NCBI GenBank assembly: GCA_029959085.1
Contig: JARWIR010000010.1
Coordinates: forward strand, 34,092,731-34,156,730
Direction: 5' to 3'
DNA length: 64,000 nucleotides
From: Nemophila menziesii
Taxonomy: Eukaryota > Streptophyta > Magnoliopsida > Boraginales > Hydrophyllaceae
Shown one piece after another: positions 1-11,202 of the stretch. The notes beneath the pieces are model-generated. The model was not told the origin of the DNA. It made no database searches and saw nothing but the letters and a program-made list of their open reading frames with translations. Each line of letters begins with the position of its first letter. Position 1 is the first letter of the stretch. A program made the translations under genes and the position numbers.

Positions 1-476
1 CCACTGATTTTATTATTCTTGACTATGATGCAGATAAGAACGTATGTTCATACTTGGGCATCCATTCCTAGCTCAAGCGACACCATAGTCAATGTGAATA
101 AGGGAACCGTGACCCTCCATATTGAAGACGAATCCAAAACATTCTATGTTTCGGAAAAAAAAGAAAAGAAAAAGGAGTCATGAAGAGTCTCAGTAATTAG
201 AGTTGCGACCAAGAAATCAAATGCTATAAGACAAGAAGATACTGTAAGAAAGAAAGAAAAAGATGAGTTTGGGTGGGAGATGAGGTAGTGTGAAAATCTC
301 CCAACCCCAAAAACAAACCACGCAAGCACAAAAGTTATTGGATGGGATCATTCTTCGTCACTCGAGTTGTTTCAGCAAAAGTGATCGAGGTAAAAGCTAA
401 GAAGAGTTGCAAACTCAAATTGGTAGATGTTGATAACCTCACTCACTGCTGGAGAGGCTATATAAAAAAGAATTAA
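1..476 (+). pseudogene. Decayed 3' end of Ty3-type protease/GPF polyprotein (element Z)
   Basis: The first bases read as the C-terminal half of a plant retropepsin (TDFIILDYDADK), in the same order as the better preserved copies at 30801-32027 and 49720-51219. A stop and a frame change follow near position 88. The reading continues as NKGTVTLHIEDESKTFYVS and then loses similarity from about 160 to 340. It resumes as FFVTRVVSAKVIEVKAKKS and ends at the TAA at 474-476. This last part matches the GPF-type tail of the other copies, with the motif changed to GSF. The element must begin upstream of the window. It is a relic, not a functional gene; identification rests on similarity to the two internal copies. 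Confidence 0.75.
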
Positions 477-684
477 TCAAGGTAACAAGTCGAACTGTGA
501 ACGACGTTAAACAAAAGTGCCACTGGGATGTTTTAATTGCTTTCTACTCTAAATTTTTTCATTTTTTAGTGTATATTAATTATGGTTTAGAGCTAATAGG
601 AGAGAAAGTGTAGTGTTTTTTTACTCTGTAGGTAAGTAAAAATCTGAGTTTTGGGTGAAGTTGAGAAAAATTCCTTAGGCACAG
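477..684 (+). other. 3' non-coding segment of element Z
   Basis: The sequence just after the ORF (GGTAACA..., then AAAAGTGC and a T-rich stretch) parallels the same position in element C (51220-51440) and element A. It is the spacer between the gag-pro ORF and the GC-rich block. No gene is seen. Confidence 0.55.
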
Positions 685-1040
685 CAGCTCCCACCGGCAT
701 GCCGGTCCCACGCTCGACATATCGGTGTCCTCCAAAGGTCATGTCAATTCACGATACGGTCAAAGTTAGAGAGAAAAGTCACACGACCGGCATGCCAGCC
801 ATATTAGCGGCTAGCTGGTGCAACAACTTTATCGTCACACACGACAAGGGTCAGGATGGTCCAAGGGTCACAAAAATTTAAAGCATGGGACCGGCTTACC
901 GGCCATGTGAGCGACATGCCGGTGCGAGACAAGGGTCGCGACAGTTCATGCCACAATGTCAAGTTAGAAAAGTTCAAGAGTTGGACCAGCATGCCGGTCT
1001 TCTGAGCGGCTTGCCGGCCTGGCGTAGTGTCGTCAATCAC
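685..1040. repeat. GC-rich palindrome block of element Z
   Basis: This island is much richer in G+C than its surroundings and holds several copies of one palindromic word. The clearest is ACCGGCATGCCGGT at 693-706, a perfect 14-bp palindrome. Variants occur near 785-799 (GACCGGCATGCCAGCC), 888-905 (GGACCGGCTTACCGGCC), 916-925, 990-1005 (GACCAGCATGCCGGTC) and 1010-1020. It lies where elements A, B and C carry their own GC-rich blocks, between the gag-pro ORF and ORF2. The core word differs in each. Function is unknown. Open frames through it are a by-product of composition. Confidence 0.7.
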
Positions 1041-2109
1041 GTCAATCAGTGCCACGGTCTGGGAACAACGAGAAGGAGACCAATTTACCGATGATCTTAC
1101 CGAAAAACCGGTGCAGTCGCTGTTATGAAGCTTATATGAGAATCCTTAGGGTCTCTAACTCTACAAGACCTAATCCTCACCTCCTCCAATTTCACCAAAA
1201 TAAAAATATCAATCACAAACTCCATTAAAACACCTTGAACCTTGATCAAACCTTCAATAACAGACAAGAACAACACCAAATCTCTTCCACCTCATCCATA
1301 AACACATAATATTTATCAAATCTATTCCATACACCACAAAGCCCCAATGTTTATCAAGTTGTTAAGAATTTTTCCACCACAAGTAAACTTATTTACTTCC
1401 TCAATTTTTAATATTCCTCCGTTCAAACAAGAACTTCAATACACATCAATCATTCATTAACTTAAATTCACACTTGATGTTTCTTGAGTGGTGGGCTAAC
1501 AAGAAGAACGGATGCATATGATTACAAGCGAAAGAGTCAAAACAAGGGAAAGATCAATAATTTATCCGAGATACCTACACAACGAAATAGATGGTCTTCA
1601 CATGAGTAACATATTCTAATCTCTCTCTTTAATTTCGCTCAGGGTGTGTAAAGTCTCCTAAGATGGAAGAATTTTTCAAATTGAATGGAGGTTGTGAGTC
1701 TTCTGAGCCAAGAAATAGAAAAGGAGAAAAGAAATAAACAAGGACTTCGTGTGCAATTTGTGAAGTCAAAATAATGAGCAAGGAGTAGTTTTTGTATGGT
1801 CAAACGGAGCGCGATATGTTGGAATATTTGAGTTAAATTAATATCTGGTGGAGGTAGAAAATATATTTGAGATCCCATATATTATCTCGAAGCTGAGAAA
1901 AAAAATAAGCAGGGGTCAAATAAAATCTCCAAAACACGCCTGGATTTATATAGATGGAGGAGTAGGAAGTTAGTTGGAGAGAATTCAAGTTATAACATAA
2001 GATTACTGAAGGTATAATAACTCCAGAATATTTAATTAATCATATATTACATGCGGTGAAATATATATAAAAACTCCAATAGAAACATAATTTGACAATA
2101 ATGACATGG
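1041..2109. other. Degenerate element Z tail and unassigned AT-rich DNA
   Basis: About 1100-1500 resembles the A+C-rich leader that precedes ORF2 in elements A, B and C. A degenerate GAGTTGGGGG-like site may lie near 1484-1496, but no ORF2 can be followed. From about 1630 to 2109 nothing is recognised. No intact gene is seen. Confidence 0.4.
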
Positions 2110-2114
2110 GTAAG

Positions 2115-2723
2115 TGAAGAATATATATATATTATGTGGATATATATATTCGGTGAAGTGTTTTAATTTGGTTGGCTGATTACTTAATGACGTGGCTAAA
2201 TCTTGGGCGCTGATCTTACTTACATCTGACGGCTCTCATTCACTCTTGGCTTATGTATCTTATATAAGGAAATTGGGTTGACCGAAGTCATAACCCTTCT
2301 CTCTCAACTCACGCGTTCTCTCTCGCCTCTCTCATACACTAAACCCTAGTTTCTTAGAAGATCAATCTCTGATTCTTCTTGTAATCGATTAGATAGCTTT
2401 TTGGTTGTAATATCTCGTGTAATTTGTGATAATCATCTTGATTAATCACTAGATAGCCTTATTGAGTATTTTAGGGTTCGAGAATTAGATTAGAAGCGGT
2501 ATTCAATTGATTAAGTGGGTTTGTATTATAAGGTGATCTGAAATATTGTATCTCTTGTGATTTCTAGTGGCTGAGCACCTCTCATCGGAGCTCAACGTGG
2601 ATGTAGGTCAATTTTGACTGAACCACGATAAATTCTGTGTTCTTACTTTCTCGCTTTATTTCTTGGGTGTTTGATTCTTGTATATTGTGGTTCGGAAGAT
2701 AATATTGATAGATATTTACAACA
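2115..2723 (+). repeat. Element E 5' LTR
   Basis: 609 bp, starting TGAAGAATATATA and ending TTTACAACA. A likely TATA box (TATATAAG) lies at 2261-2268, followed by a CT-rich leader with TCTCTCTC stretches, so transcription probably starts near 2290. The primer binding site follows one base after the LTR. Confidence 0.92.
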
Positions 2724-2862
2724 GTGGTATCAAAGCTTGAGTATTAATCTTGGGCTATCAGATTGAGGTTTCAAATCGGTGTTCTTGGAAAAATTAGGGT
2801 TTCGCCTAATATATATTGTGGGTTTTTAATCGGTATCTCTCCGTTCTTGAATCGATAATACG

Positions 2863-5800
2863 ATGACTACCTCTACACGAATTGATATGTCCGTGTTCGA
2901 TGGTAAGATGGACTTTGGGGTTTGGCAGAAAAAGATGAGGGTTCTACTCTCTCATCACAAAGTGGGAAGTGCTCTTATTGCTGACATTAAAGAGTGGCGT
3001 GAAGGAGAACTTGACAAAGAAGCACAAATCAAATAAGAAGCTTATAATATTCTCTTCTTGAATCTCTCTGACTCTGTCATACGACAGGTTGATGGTGCTG
3101 ATACAGCTCTCGAGCTGTGGGGTAAACTCGAAACTCTCTATGCCTCTAAATCTGTTCCTAATCTTGCTTTCTTGAAAGGTTCTTTGTTTAATTATAAAAT
3201 GGATGTTTCTAAATCCATTGATGAGAATTTAGATGAATTTACTAAGATGTCCCTTGTTCTCAAAGGAACTACTATGGCCTTAGATGACACTAGTAAATGT
3301 ATGATCCTTTTGAATGCTATACCTGAATCTTTTTTTCAAGTTGTGAAAGATGTTTTTCAATATGCTAGTACTGTCCCTACTTATGAACAAGTTGTTACTG
3401 CCTTGAAAACTCAGGAAAATGAACTTAAGTCCCTTAAAAGAACTGGAATAAACATGTATGTTAACCCTAGAACATATACTACTCAAACACTTGACTTAGC
3501 TAAGAATAAGAAAGGAAAGAAAACCACTAGTTCTAAGAACAAAGAAACTAGGAAGTGTTTTCATTGTGGGAAAGCTGGACACTTAAAGAAAAATTGCTAT
3601 AAGTTGAAAAACAAGATGAACAGTAATGAATCAAATATTGCTAGTATGCCTAAGACCACTGATGATGTGTTTGAAGTGTTAAATGTGAGTAACTTGTCTG
3701 AGCATGCTAGTTGGATTCTTGATTCTGGTTGTACTTTTCACATGTGCCCCATACTTGAACTATTTCATGACTTGTCTTATGTGAACAATGAAACTGTATA
3801 TATGGGGAATAATAACACTTGTGAGGTTAAAGGTATAGGAAAAGTGAAATTGAGAATGGATTCTGGGAAATGTATTGAATTAACTAATGTTAGATATATT
3901 CCTGATTTGAAAAGAAATTTAATTTCTTTGGGGGCTTTAGATGATCTTGGTTGTGTTTCCAATGTTTCTAAAGGTGTTATTCATGTTTATAAGGATGGTA
4001 AACTGTTATTATCTGGTGTTAAACATGCTGGTTTATATGTTCTTAATGGTACTCATATAATTGGTTCTGTGAATTCTGTTACTAATGCTTCATCTCAGGC
4101 TACCACTGAAAAGTGGCATTTAAGGCTAGGGCATATGAGTCAACAAGGACTCAGTGTCCTTAGCAAACAAGGTATGCTTGGAAAGGACACAGTTGGGGAT
4201 CTTCCCTTCTGTGAGACTTGTGTGTTGGGTAAACAACACAGGGTAAGTTTCAAGCCTGGAACTCATAATTCCAAGACTTGTCTTGAATATGTTCATGCAG
4301 ACCTTTGGGGTCCTGAGAGGTATGAAGCTCATGGTAATTTCAAATACTTTCTTTCTTTAGTTGATGATTTCAGTAGAAGGGTTTGAACCTATTTACTTAA
4401 AACTAAAGAGGAAACTTTTCAAAAAATAAAAGAATCGAAGTGTTTGGAAGAAAATCAAACTGGTTTAACTTTAAAGGTTCTGAGAATTGATAATGGTCTT
4501 GAATTTTGTAACACTGAGTTTGATTTATATTGTAAGACTAATGGAATTTTGAGACACAGGACAGTTAGGCATACACCACAACAAAATGGTGTAGCTGAGA
4601 GGATGAATAGGACCCTTCTTGAGAAAGTCAGATGCATGCTTTTCACCTCAGGCTTACCCAAAGAATTTTGGGGAGAAGCTCTTTACACAGCCACATATCT
4701 TGTAAATAGGAGTCCAAACAGGTCTATTGGCCTTAAGACTCCTATGGAAGTTTGGAAGGGGCAGAAACCTAACTTATCATTCCTTAAACCCTTTGGGTGT
4801 GCAGCTTATGCACACACAAATGAGGGTAAGCTTGATCCTAGGTCTATCAAATGCATAATATTGGGTTATCAAAACCAACATGGTGTAAAGGGTTATAGAC
4901 TATGGAAAAAAGATAGTAGGGGTTTCAAAGTTATTTTTAGTAGAGATGTAATTTTTGATGAACTAACATTTCCTTTCAAAATTGGTACAGGTACAGGTGA
5001 TGATGCTTTGCCTGAACCTGCACATCCTCAACAAGTTGTGGGAATTGAGAAAGAGGTGGAGCCTGAGACTTCCAGCCCAGTTGTTAACCATGGGGATGAT
5101 CTGAACCCTCCTCATGATGAAGCCGAGGCTACTGAGGAGAATGAGGGTGAAGAACATCCTCCTGAGTCTTCAACACGACAACTTCAAACCTATCAACTTA
5201 CAAGAGATTGGGTAAGAAGGGAAACCAGGACACCATCAAGATATTCATATGCAGACCTTGTGTATACAGCTTTGAATGCTTCAGTTGAGGTCATAAACTC
5301 TGAACCAACATCCTATATGGATGCTATGGAGGCAGAGAATAGTATACAGTGGGAAACGGCTATGAAGGAAGAAATTCAGTCATTACATTAGAATAAAACT
5401 TGGGTTCTTACTGAGCTACCTCATAAACAGAAGGTGGTGGAATGTAGATGGTTATTCAAGATCAAAGAGGGAATATCTGATACTGACCCTCCAAGGTATA
5501 AAGCTAGGTTGGTTGCAAAAGGCTACACTCAAAGAGAAGGTATTGATTTCAATTAAATTTTCTCTCCAATGGTTAAATTTAAGACTATTAGGGCTATGTT
5601 AGCTTTTGCTGCTTGTTATAACCTTGAAATTGAGCAATTAGATGTTAAGACTGCTTTCTTACATGGTGACCTTGAGGAAACTATTTTTATGAGACAACCT
5701 GAGGGTTTTATTGACCCTAAACTGCCTGATCATGTGTGTTTATTGAAAAAGTCCCTTTATGGTTTAAAACAGTCCCCTAGACAATGATATAAGAAGTTTG

Positions 5801-6861
5801 ACTCATTTATGCTTAAATGTGACTATGTGAGATCTGATTATAATGCTTGCTTGTATCTATCTGTTAAAACTGATCATCATGTGTATGTTTTACTCTATGT
5901 TGATGATATGCTCATTATCTCTAAGTCCCTTAAGTATATATTTGAGTTAAAGAGAAAACTTAGTAAGGAATTTGATATGAAAGACCTTGGAAATGCTAAG
6001 AAAATGTTAGGGATGATGATTGATAGAGATAGGGATAAATGCATGATTAAGCTTCACCAGGAACCTTATTTGAGAAAAGTGATTTCAAAATTTGGTAGCT
6101 TGAATTGCAAAACTGTTATGACTCCTTCGGCTTGTCATTTTGTTTTATCTAAACATTTGTGCCCCAAGTCACAGTATGATATTGTTAAGATGAATGCTGT
6201 CCCATATGCTAATGTTATAGGGTCCCTCATGTATGCTATGATTAGTACTAAACCAGATTTGTCCTTTGCTATATCTTTACTGAGCAGGTACATGTCAAAT
6301 CCTGGTTGGGATCATTGGTGTGCTCTTAAACATGTTCTTGCATATGTTGGAAGTACTTTGGGTGTTGGACTGTGTTATGGGAATCATAACATACCTTTTG
6401 AGTTAGTTGGATATGTTGATTCTGATTTTGCTAGAGATAGAGACTCAAGAAAGTCTACTACCTCTTATTGCTTTACTCTTGGGGGGAACTGTATTTCATG
6501 GAAGTCGCAACTTCAACCTTTAGTAGCTTTGTCTACTACTGAAGCTGAATATGTGGCCATAACTGATTCAACAAAAGAAGCAATTTGGCTTCAAAACTTG
6601 TTATCTGAAGCTTGTATTGTTAAGGGTAAGGCTACTATATTCTCTGACAGTCAAAGTGCAATTCAATTGAGTAAAAATCCAGTGTATCATGAAAGGACCA
6701 AACATATTGATGTTAAATATCATTATATAAGGGATATACTGGCTAGTGGTGAAGTAAAGTTGTTAAAGGTTGCTACTGAGGATAATCCTGCTGATTTTAG
6801 TACTAAAATTGTTACTAATGTCAAGTTCAAGCATTGCTTGGATTTTCTTTCTATTGGTTGA
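2863..6861 (+). pseudogene. Element E gag-pol polyprotein with five in-frame stops
   Basis: One frame of 1333 codons starts at the ATG at 2863 and ends at 6861 without any frameshift. Domains in order: copia Gag (from residue 1); zinc knuckle CFHCGKAGHLKKNC (about residue 232); protease WILDSGCTFHMC (about 287); integrase HHCC zinc domain (about 418) and DDE residues in HADLWGP, RIDNGLEF and QQNGVAERMNRTLLE; RT with RLVAKGYTQ and the catalytic YVDDM (about 1012); RNase H with TTEAEYVA and KHIDVKYHYI. Stops lie at 3034-3036 (TAA), 4384-4386 (TGA), 5389-5391 (TAG), 5554-5556 (TAA) and 5785-5787 (TGA). Two replace the Trp expected from the family (4384 and 5785). The rest of the frame is well kept, so inactivation was by point mutation and fairly recent. 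Confidence 0.93.
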
Positions 6862-6975
6862 TGGTTTTGCAGGTAATTGGGCTGAGATGATGATGGAGAT
6901 GGCTCATGCTGGCTGGAAATCACATAGGGTGCAGTTTCAGGTGGAGGTGGAGGATGAACACTTCAAGGTGGAGAT

Positions 6976-7576
6976 TGAAGAATATATATATATTATGTGG
7001 ATATATATTCGGTGAAGTGTTTTAATTTGGTTTTACTTAATGACGTGGCTAAATCTTGGGCGCTGATCTTACTTACATCTGACGGCTCTCATTCACTCTT
7101 GGCTTATGTCTCTTATATAAGGAAATTGGGTTGACCGAAGTCATAACCCTTCTCTCTCAACGCACGCGTTCTCTCTCGCCTCTCTCATACACTAAACCCT
7201 AGTTTCTTAGAAGATCAATCTCTGATTCTTCTTGTAATCGATTAGATAGCTTCTTGGTTGTAATATCTCGTGTAATTTGTGATAATCATCTTGATTAATC
7301 ACTAGATAGCCTTATTGAGTATTTTAGGGTTCGAGAATTAGATTAGAAGCGGTATTCAATTGATTGAGTGGTTTTGTATTGTAAGGTGATCTGAAATATT
7401 GTATCTCTTGTGATTTCTAGTGGATGAGCACCTCTCAACGGAGCTCAACGTGGATGTAGGTCAATTTTGACTGAACCACGATAAATTCTGTGTTCTTACT
7501 TTCTCGCTTTATTTCTTGGGTGTTTGATTCTTGTATATTGTGGTTTGGAAGATAATCTTGATAGAACTTTACAACA
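6976..7576 (+). repeat. Element E 3' LTR
   Basis: 601 bp, close to identical to the 5' LTR apart from short indels near its start. It carries the same TATA box at 7114-7120. The preceding 100 bp are purine-rich (repeated GGTGGAGGTGGAGGA-like wording) and end in the polypurine tract. Confidence 0.92.
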
Positions 7577-7707
7577 GTAAGTAAAAGCAAAGCAACACTA
7601 CATGAACATATGTGGAAAGATAACATACATACATACATAAACAAAACATCCTTAATTATTGAAATGGTTTATCAGCTGGAGTTGTGACCGAGATCTAAAA
7701 ATAGATC

Positions 7708-9214
7708 TTAAGCGAATTGATCAAGGTAACGATCGACAGTGGTGTAGCTGACATCATGGAAGAGATCTATGGACTGGACCCCTTTGCTCATGTCGAAATT
7801 TGTTTGATCACTACTGACGAAAATTGAATAGCGTAAAGCTAATAACAAATTGAGCGGATAAGTAGATTCTGCGAAAATCATTTATAAGTTACACCTACGA
7901 TTGTAGCTAGTAATGAAAAAGAAAATATGCTAAAAGTAATTTAAATGTTTACCATTGATCTCCTTTAAAAATTCCTGCTTTAGCAAATTCTCTGTTTCTA
8001 GGGAGTGGTGAATCTTATACTCCCATAGAGTAACAAGATCATTGAATGTGATAGTGTTGTCAATAGGGTTGATATAGAGGGTCATGTTCAATGTCCTTAT
8101 GTCTTCCACAACTTTGATGGTGCATAAGGCAAAATCATGTTCTTTGACAAAGATAGCTATATCATGAGGAAAACATTAGTGATTAATTTGTTGCAATGCT
8201 CATACATTATAAGTTGGTTTCAATTAGAATATGATACCTTTTTGATAAGCATCCCCAGGGATGATGACTCTATCTCGAGGTGGAGATGAACGTGTTGGCT
8301 GACATAAATTGAAAAGAAAAGGGCCGGCAAAACAATTGGCAATTACATAGGTGTAGGGAATTTTAGCTTTCTCAATAGTTCTGCGGATCGTGGCCTTGTT
8401 TTCAAAGATAGATTTTGCTTGACCAACAGGATCAACAACATGATCACAATCGGTCGCAAACTCTGAAGGGAAGAATCTCTGGAAGTTTCCGATAAATGGA
8501 CATGTTAATTAATTAATATTCTAATGTTAGTGCCCGTTTGGAAGTGCTTTTTTGGAGAAGCACTTAAAAGTGCTTTTAGCATTTGAAGAGTTTTTTTACT
8601 TTTGAAAAGCACTTTTATGAGAAGCACCAAATTGGTGCTTCTCAAAAAAAGCACTTAAAATAATTTTGGATTTCAAAATTATTTTTAATAATTTTTTTAA
8701 ATTTTAAATTTTACTCTAAAAGCGCTTTTTTACTCTAAAATAAGCACTTCCAAACAGGCTCTTAATTCTATTTAAATATAATATTGAAAACCAACCTTAA
8801 CATTTTTAACCTCCTTAATGGCATCAATGATGAGAGTTTGATCAAGTATTTGTTCGTCACCCACTGCTGATATCACCACATCTACTTGCTTCATAGCTGC
8901 AACCAAGCTATCATGATCATTCAGAAATTATACATTTCAAATTAACAAATATACCCGCATGCAGACACAACCTTTATGAATTAATACTTTATATTTATAT
9001 ATTAAGATAATTAAGATGATAAAATATTCCATACTTCTATTATATAAGCTCCAAGGTCAGTAAAGTCTTTAATTAGTTCTTTCTTTTCAGGAGAATATTC
9101 TTCTTCACTATATTTTACAAAAGCAAAGGTGGTGTGATCAAGTTCCCTACTTGCCCGGACCAAGAATTTTCCTGCATAACCGGTCGATCCTATGATCAGA
9201 ATACTTGACTTCAT
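7708..9214 (-). pseudogene. Isoflavone-reductase-like (NmrA family) gene, copy 1, with damaged exon 2 acceptor
   Basis: Five exons can be read: 9214-9035, 8924-8796 (remnant), 8478-8238, 8156-7953 and 7868-7708, about 304 codons in total, against roughly 308 usual for the family. The start MKSSILIIGSTGYAGKF holds the glycine-rich NADPH-binding motif. Exon 3 starts RFFPSEF, and its ENKATIRR holds the expected catalytic lysine. The end reads SYTTVDRYLDQFA. Introns 2-4 have GT/AG ends and keep the frame. Relatives are cytosolic NADPH-dependent reductases of phenylpropanoid metabolism (isoflavone, pinoresinol, phenylcoumaran or eugenol-type); the substrate cannot be told. Compared with copy 2, about 9-10 bp are missing at the start of exon 2, removing the AG acceptor and a Gly-Asp pair, so normal splicing looks impossible. 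If another acceptor is used, it could still be expressed. Confidence 0.8.
8530..8761. mobile_element. Tourist-like MITE (PIF/Harbinger type), 232 bp, in intron 2
   Basis: Terminal inverted repeats start GTGCCCGTTTGGAAGTGCTT and end AAGCACTTCCAAACAGGCTC. The target duplication is TTA (8527-8529 and 8762-8764). The interior is an AT-rich fold-back with repeated AAGCACTTT words. No coding sequence. A second copy of exactly the same length lies at 44339-44570. Confidence 0.88.
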
Positions 9215-9645
9215 TTTTTAGGAAATGAGAATGAGACTCTTAAAGATTAATACAGATAGTATGTTGATTGTGTGTTTAAAACAGCAGTGGGGGAGTCGGT
9301 TTATATACAAGTAACAATTAGGGTATGGAGGTAATTAATTAATTGCACTTATCCTCTATATTATAATAATTTCTTTTTTTTATAGTCGTCTCTAATGTCA
9401 ATAACAACGATTGGGTTGAATTCTGTTACATTGTTAATCAACTTGGAAAATAACGTAATTGGCTTCAATCTGTATTCAAACTTTTAAAAGTTACCGTGGA
9501 TGATTGTTTAGTCGACAGACTTTTAATTTTTAATTTTTAATGTTGAATAGATAGAAATTCCGTCCTCAGAGATCACGAATCTTATATTGAGTCAAAATCT
9601 CCAGTCTAAAATGACTTTTACATGTATTAAAGAAAAAAAAAGGGT
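9215..9645 (-). promoter_or_regulatory. 5' flank and probable promoter of copy 1
   Basis: On the minus strand TATATAAA at 9307-9300 lies about 85 bp before the ATG, a plausible TATA box. The whole stretch is closely matched by 22598-23055 upstream of copy 2, including an AAACAGCAGTGGGGGAGTC segment (plus strand), so it belongs to the duplicated unit. The flank is AT-rich and no further elements are claimed. Confidence 0.6.
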
Positions 9646-9825
9646 GAATTATATATAGGGTCTTGGAGACAATTTGTCTTCTTTATAGAGTAGTTTTTTA
9701 AATTACATTCTTCTTAGGGACCTCAATTTTGACAATAGTCTTTCCTACCCTTACTATCACTAAAAGACAAAAAGTGTGATGTCACTGTTTCTCTCTCCTC
9801 TACCTACCACTACCCACCTACCTCC

Positions 9826-9915
9826 AACCTCCCACCACCTACCACCGACCTCCGACCTCCGACCTCCGACCACCGACCACCGACCACCGACCTCCGACCA
9901 CCGACCTCCGACCAC
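9826..9915. repeat. CCGACC(T/A)-type minisatellite
   Basis: Short units of the form CCGACCTCCGACCACC are repeated about ten times with T/A alternation. It lies inside the MULE-like element. Confidence 0.85.
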
Positions 9916-9938
9916 CAGTCACGGTCACCGGAAAAAAA

Positions 9939-10019
9939 GATAGAGTACTCCGAGAAAAAGATAGAGTACTCCGAGAAAAAGATAGAGTACTCCGAGAAAA
10001 ACATAGAGTACTCCGAGAA
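9939..10019. repeat. 21-bp tandem array around GAGTACTC
   Basis: Four near-perfect copies of GATAGAGTACTCCGAGAAAAA. Looser derivatives built on GAGTACTC or GAGTATTTTA with AT-rich spacers continue to about 10165. Confidence 0.88.
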
Positions 10020-10548
10020 TTTTAATGAGTACTCTATATATTTATTGAGTGCTCCGAATAATTTTAATGAGTATTTTAGATAATTTTAATTTTAATGAGT
10101 TACTCTATGAATTTTAATGAGTACTCCGTAATTTTGATGAGTACTCTGCATATTTGATGAGTATTTTACAAAAATAAATAAATAATAAATCCTAAAAATT
10201 AATTTATTTACTTTTCAAACTTTTTAATACAATTTCAATGAATTACACATACAAAAAGCAATTAAAACGAATAAAAAAAAATACCTATATTTGAGTTTGA
10301 CCAGATCTGGTCAAACCAGATCTGAAAAAATTAAAAAACCGAGCTCTTGAACGGAGCAGTAGCACCACCAAAACACCACAACCACTACCAAGCTCCGAAG
10401 CTCCAATGGCCACCACCATAACACAAACACCGCACCACCATAACACGAACACCACCACCACCATAACACCACCGTAACACCACAAAAACCACCGCGAATA
10501 GATCGGAGCAGCCACGAACAGAAACAATGCAGCGCATAGATCGAGCTT

Positions 10549-10698
10549 GAAGTCGCGAAAACCACCGGCGAGCCCTCACCTCCGAGCTCCGATCTTCACC
10601 ATCCACGAACAGATCTCTCACCTGAAGTCGCGAAACCCACCGGCGAAACCTCACCTCCGAGCTCCGAGCTTCACCATCCACGAACAGCTCTCTCACCA
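10549..10698. repeat. 75-bp tandem duplication
   Basis: Two adjacent 75-bp copies begin GAAGTCGCGAAAACCACCGG and GAAGTCGCGAAACCCACCGG and differ at a few bases. The array sits between palindromic CAGATCTG sites near 10302-10320 and 10698-10706. Confidence 0.85.
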
Positions 10699-11202
10699 GA
10701 TCTGGTCAAACGAGATGAAGAGGACGAACCAACACCACCAACCAGGCTAGGGTTTCGCTCCAGTAATCTCCTCCGGCGAAGGGCAATGCAACACCTCCGG
10801 TCACGATAGGGTCCTCTTCTCCGGTGCTGCACTTAGGGTTTTCATGGCTGCTTGTTGGAGAGAGAGGTAGGGGATGGGTTTGGTGGTTTTTTGCATTTTC
10901 GATGGTTGTGTTATGGTGGTGGTGGTGGCGGTTTGGGAGGGAGGTGGGGTATGAGAGAGGAAGGGGGGGAGAGAGATATGAGAGAAGAGATAATAACGTG
11001 AATGGAAATGTATAATTTTCTAATTTAGTATATATAGGAATAAAAAAAACAAAAAGGGGTATTCTAGTAATTGGGGTTTTTGGCTTCATGTGTTAAAAAC
11101 TTCCTGAGGTCTTTAGTAAGAAGAGGCTCTAGGCCGGGTCCCCATCTTGAAGAGGGGGGTGTAGTCAAGACCCTAGGTGTAATTATCTAAAAAAAAAAGG
11201 GT

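Larger units (their letters stand above)
2115..7576 (+). mobile_element. Element E: complete Ty1/copia retrotransposon, Tork-like, inactivated
   Basis: This is a full copia element with two LTRs, a tRNA-iMet type primer binding site (TGGTATCAAAGC, 2725-2736), a single gag-pol frame and a purine-rich tract (AAGGTGGAGAT) directly before the 3' LTR. A 5-bp target duplication, GTAAG, flanks it at 2110-2114 and 7577-7581, so both ends are original. It landed about 130 bp beyond the stop codon of the isoflavone-reductase-like gene, tail to tail with it. Gene order (protease, integrase, RT, RNase H) fixes it as copia. The Tork/Tnt1 assignment comes from the integrase and RT wording and is an inference. 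Five stop codons make it non-autonomous. Confidence 0.93.
9646..11193. mobile_element. Putative non-autonomous MULE-like DNA element with internal minisatellites
   Basis: About 1.55 kb interrupts the promoter flank of copy 1 relative to the empty site in copy 2 (near 23045-23060). The ends form imperfect inverted repeats sharing TAGGGTCTTG: GAATTATATATAGGGTCTTG on the left and the complement of CAAGACCCTAGGTGTAATTA on the right. AAAAAGGGT on both sides (9637-9645, 11194-11202) would fit a 9-bp Mutator-type duplication, though the A-run makes this uncertain. Inside are a CCGACC-rich minisatellite, a 21-bp array, CACCACCATAACAC-rich sequence and a 75-bp tandem duplication. No transposase. The segment 10700-11030 might be captured gene sequence, but no protein is recognised. 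Confidence 0.55.

Noticed and set aside
9826..10019. Regular short repeats that might suggest a CRISPR-like array
   Set aside because: Units are directly adjacent without unique spacers and the context is plant nuclear; this is a minisatellite.
10706..11089. 127-codon minus-strand ORF in the MULE-like element as a captured gene
   Set aside because: It is low-complexity Ser/Pro/His sequence with an opposing ORF in the same place; no family recognised.
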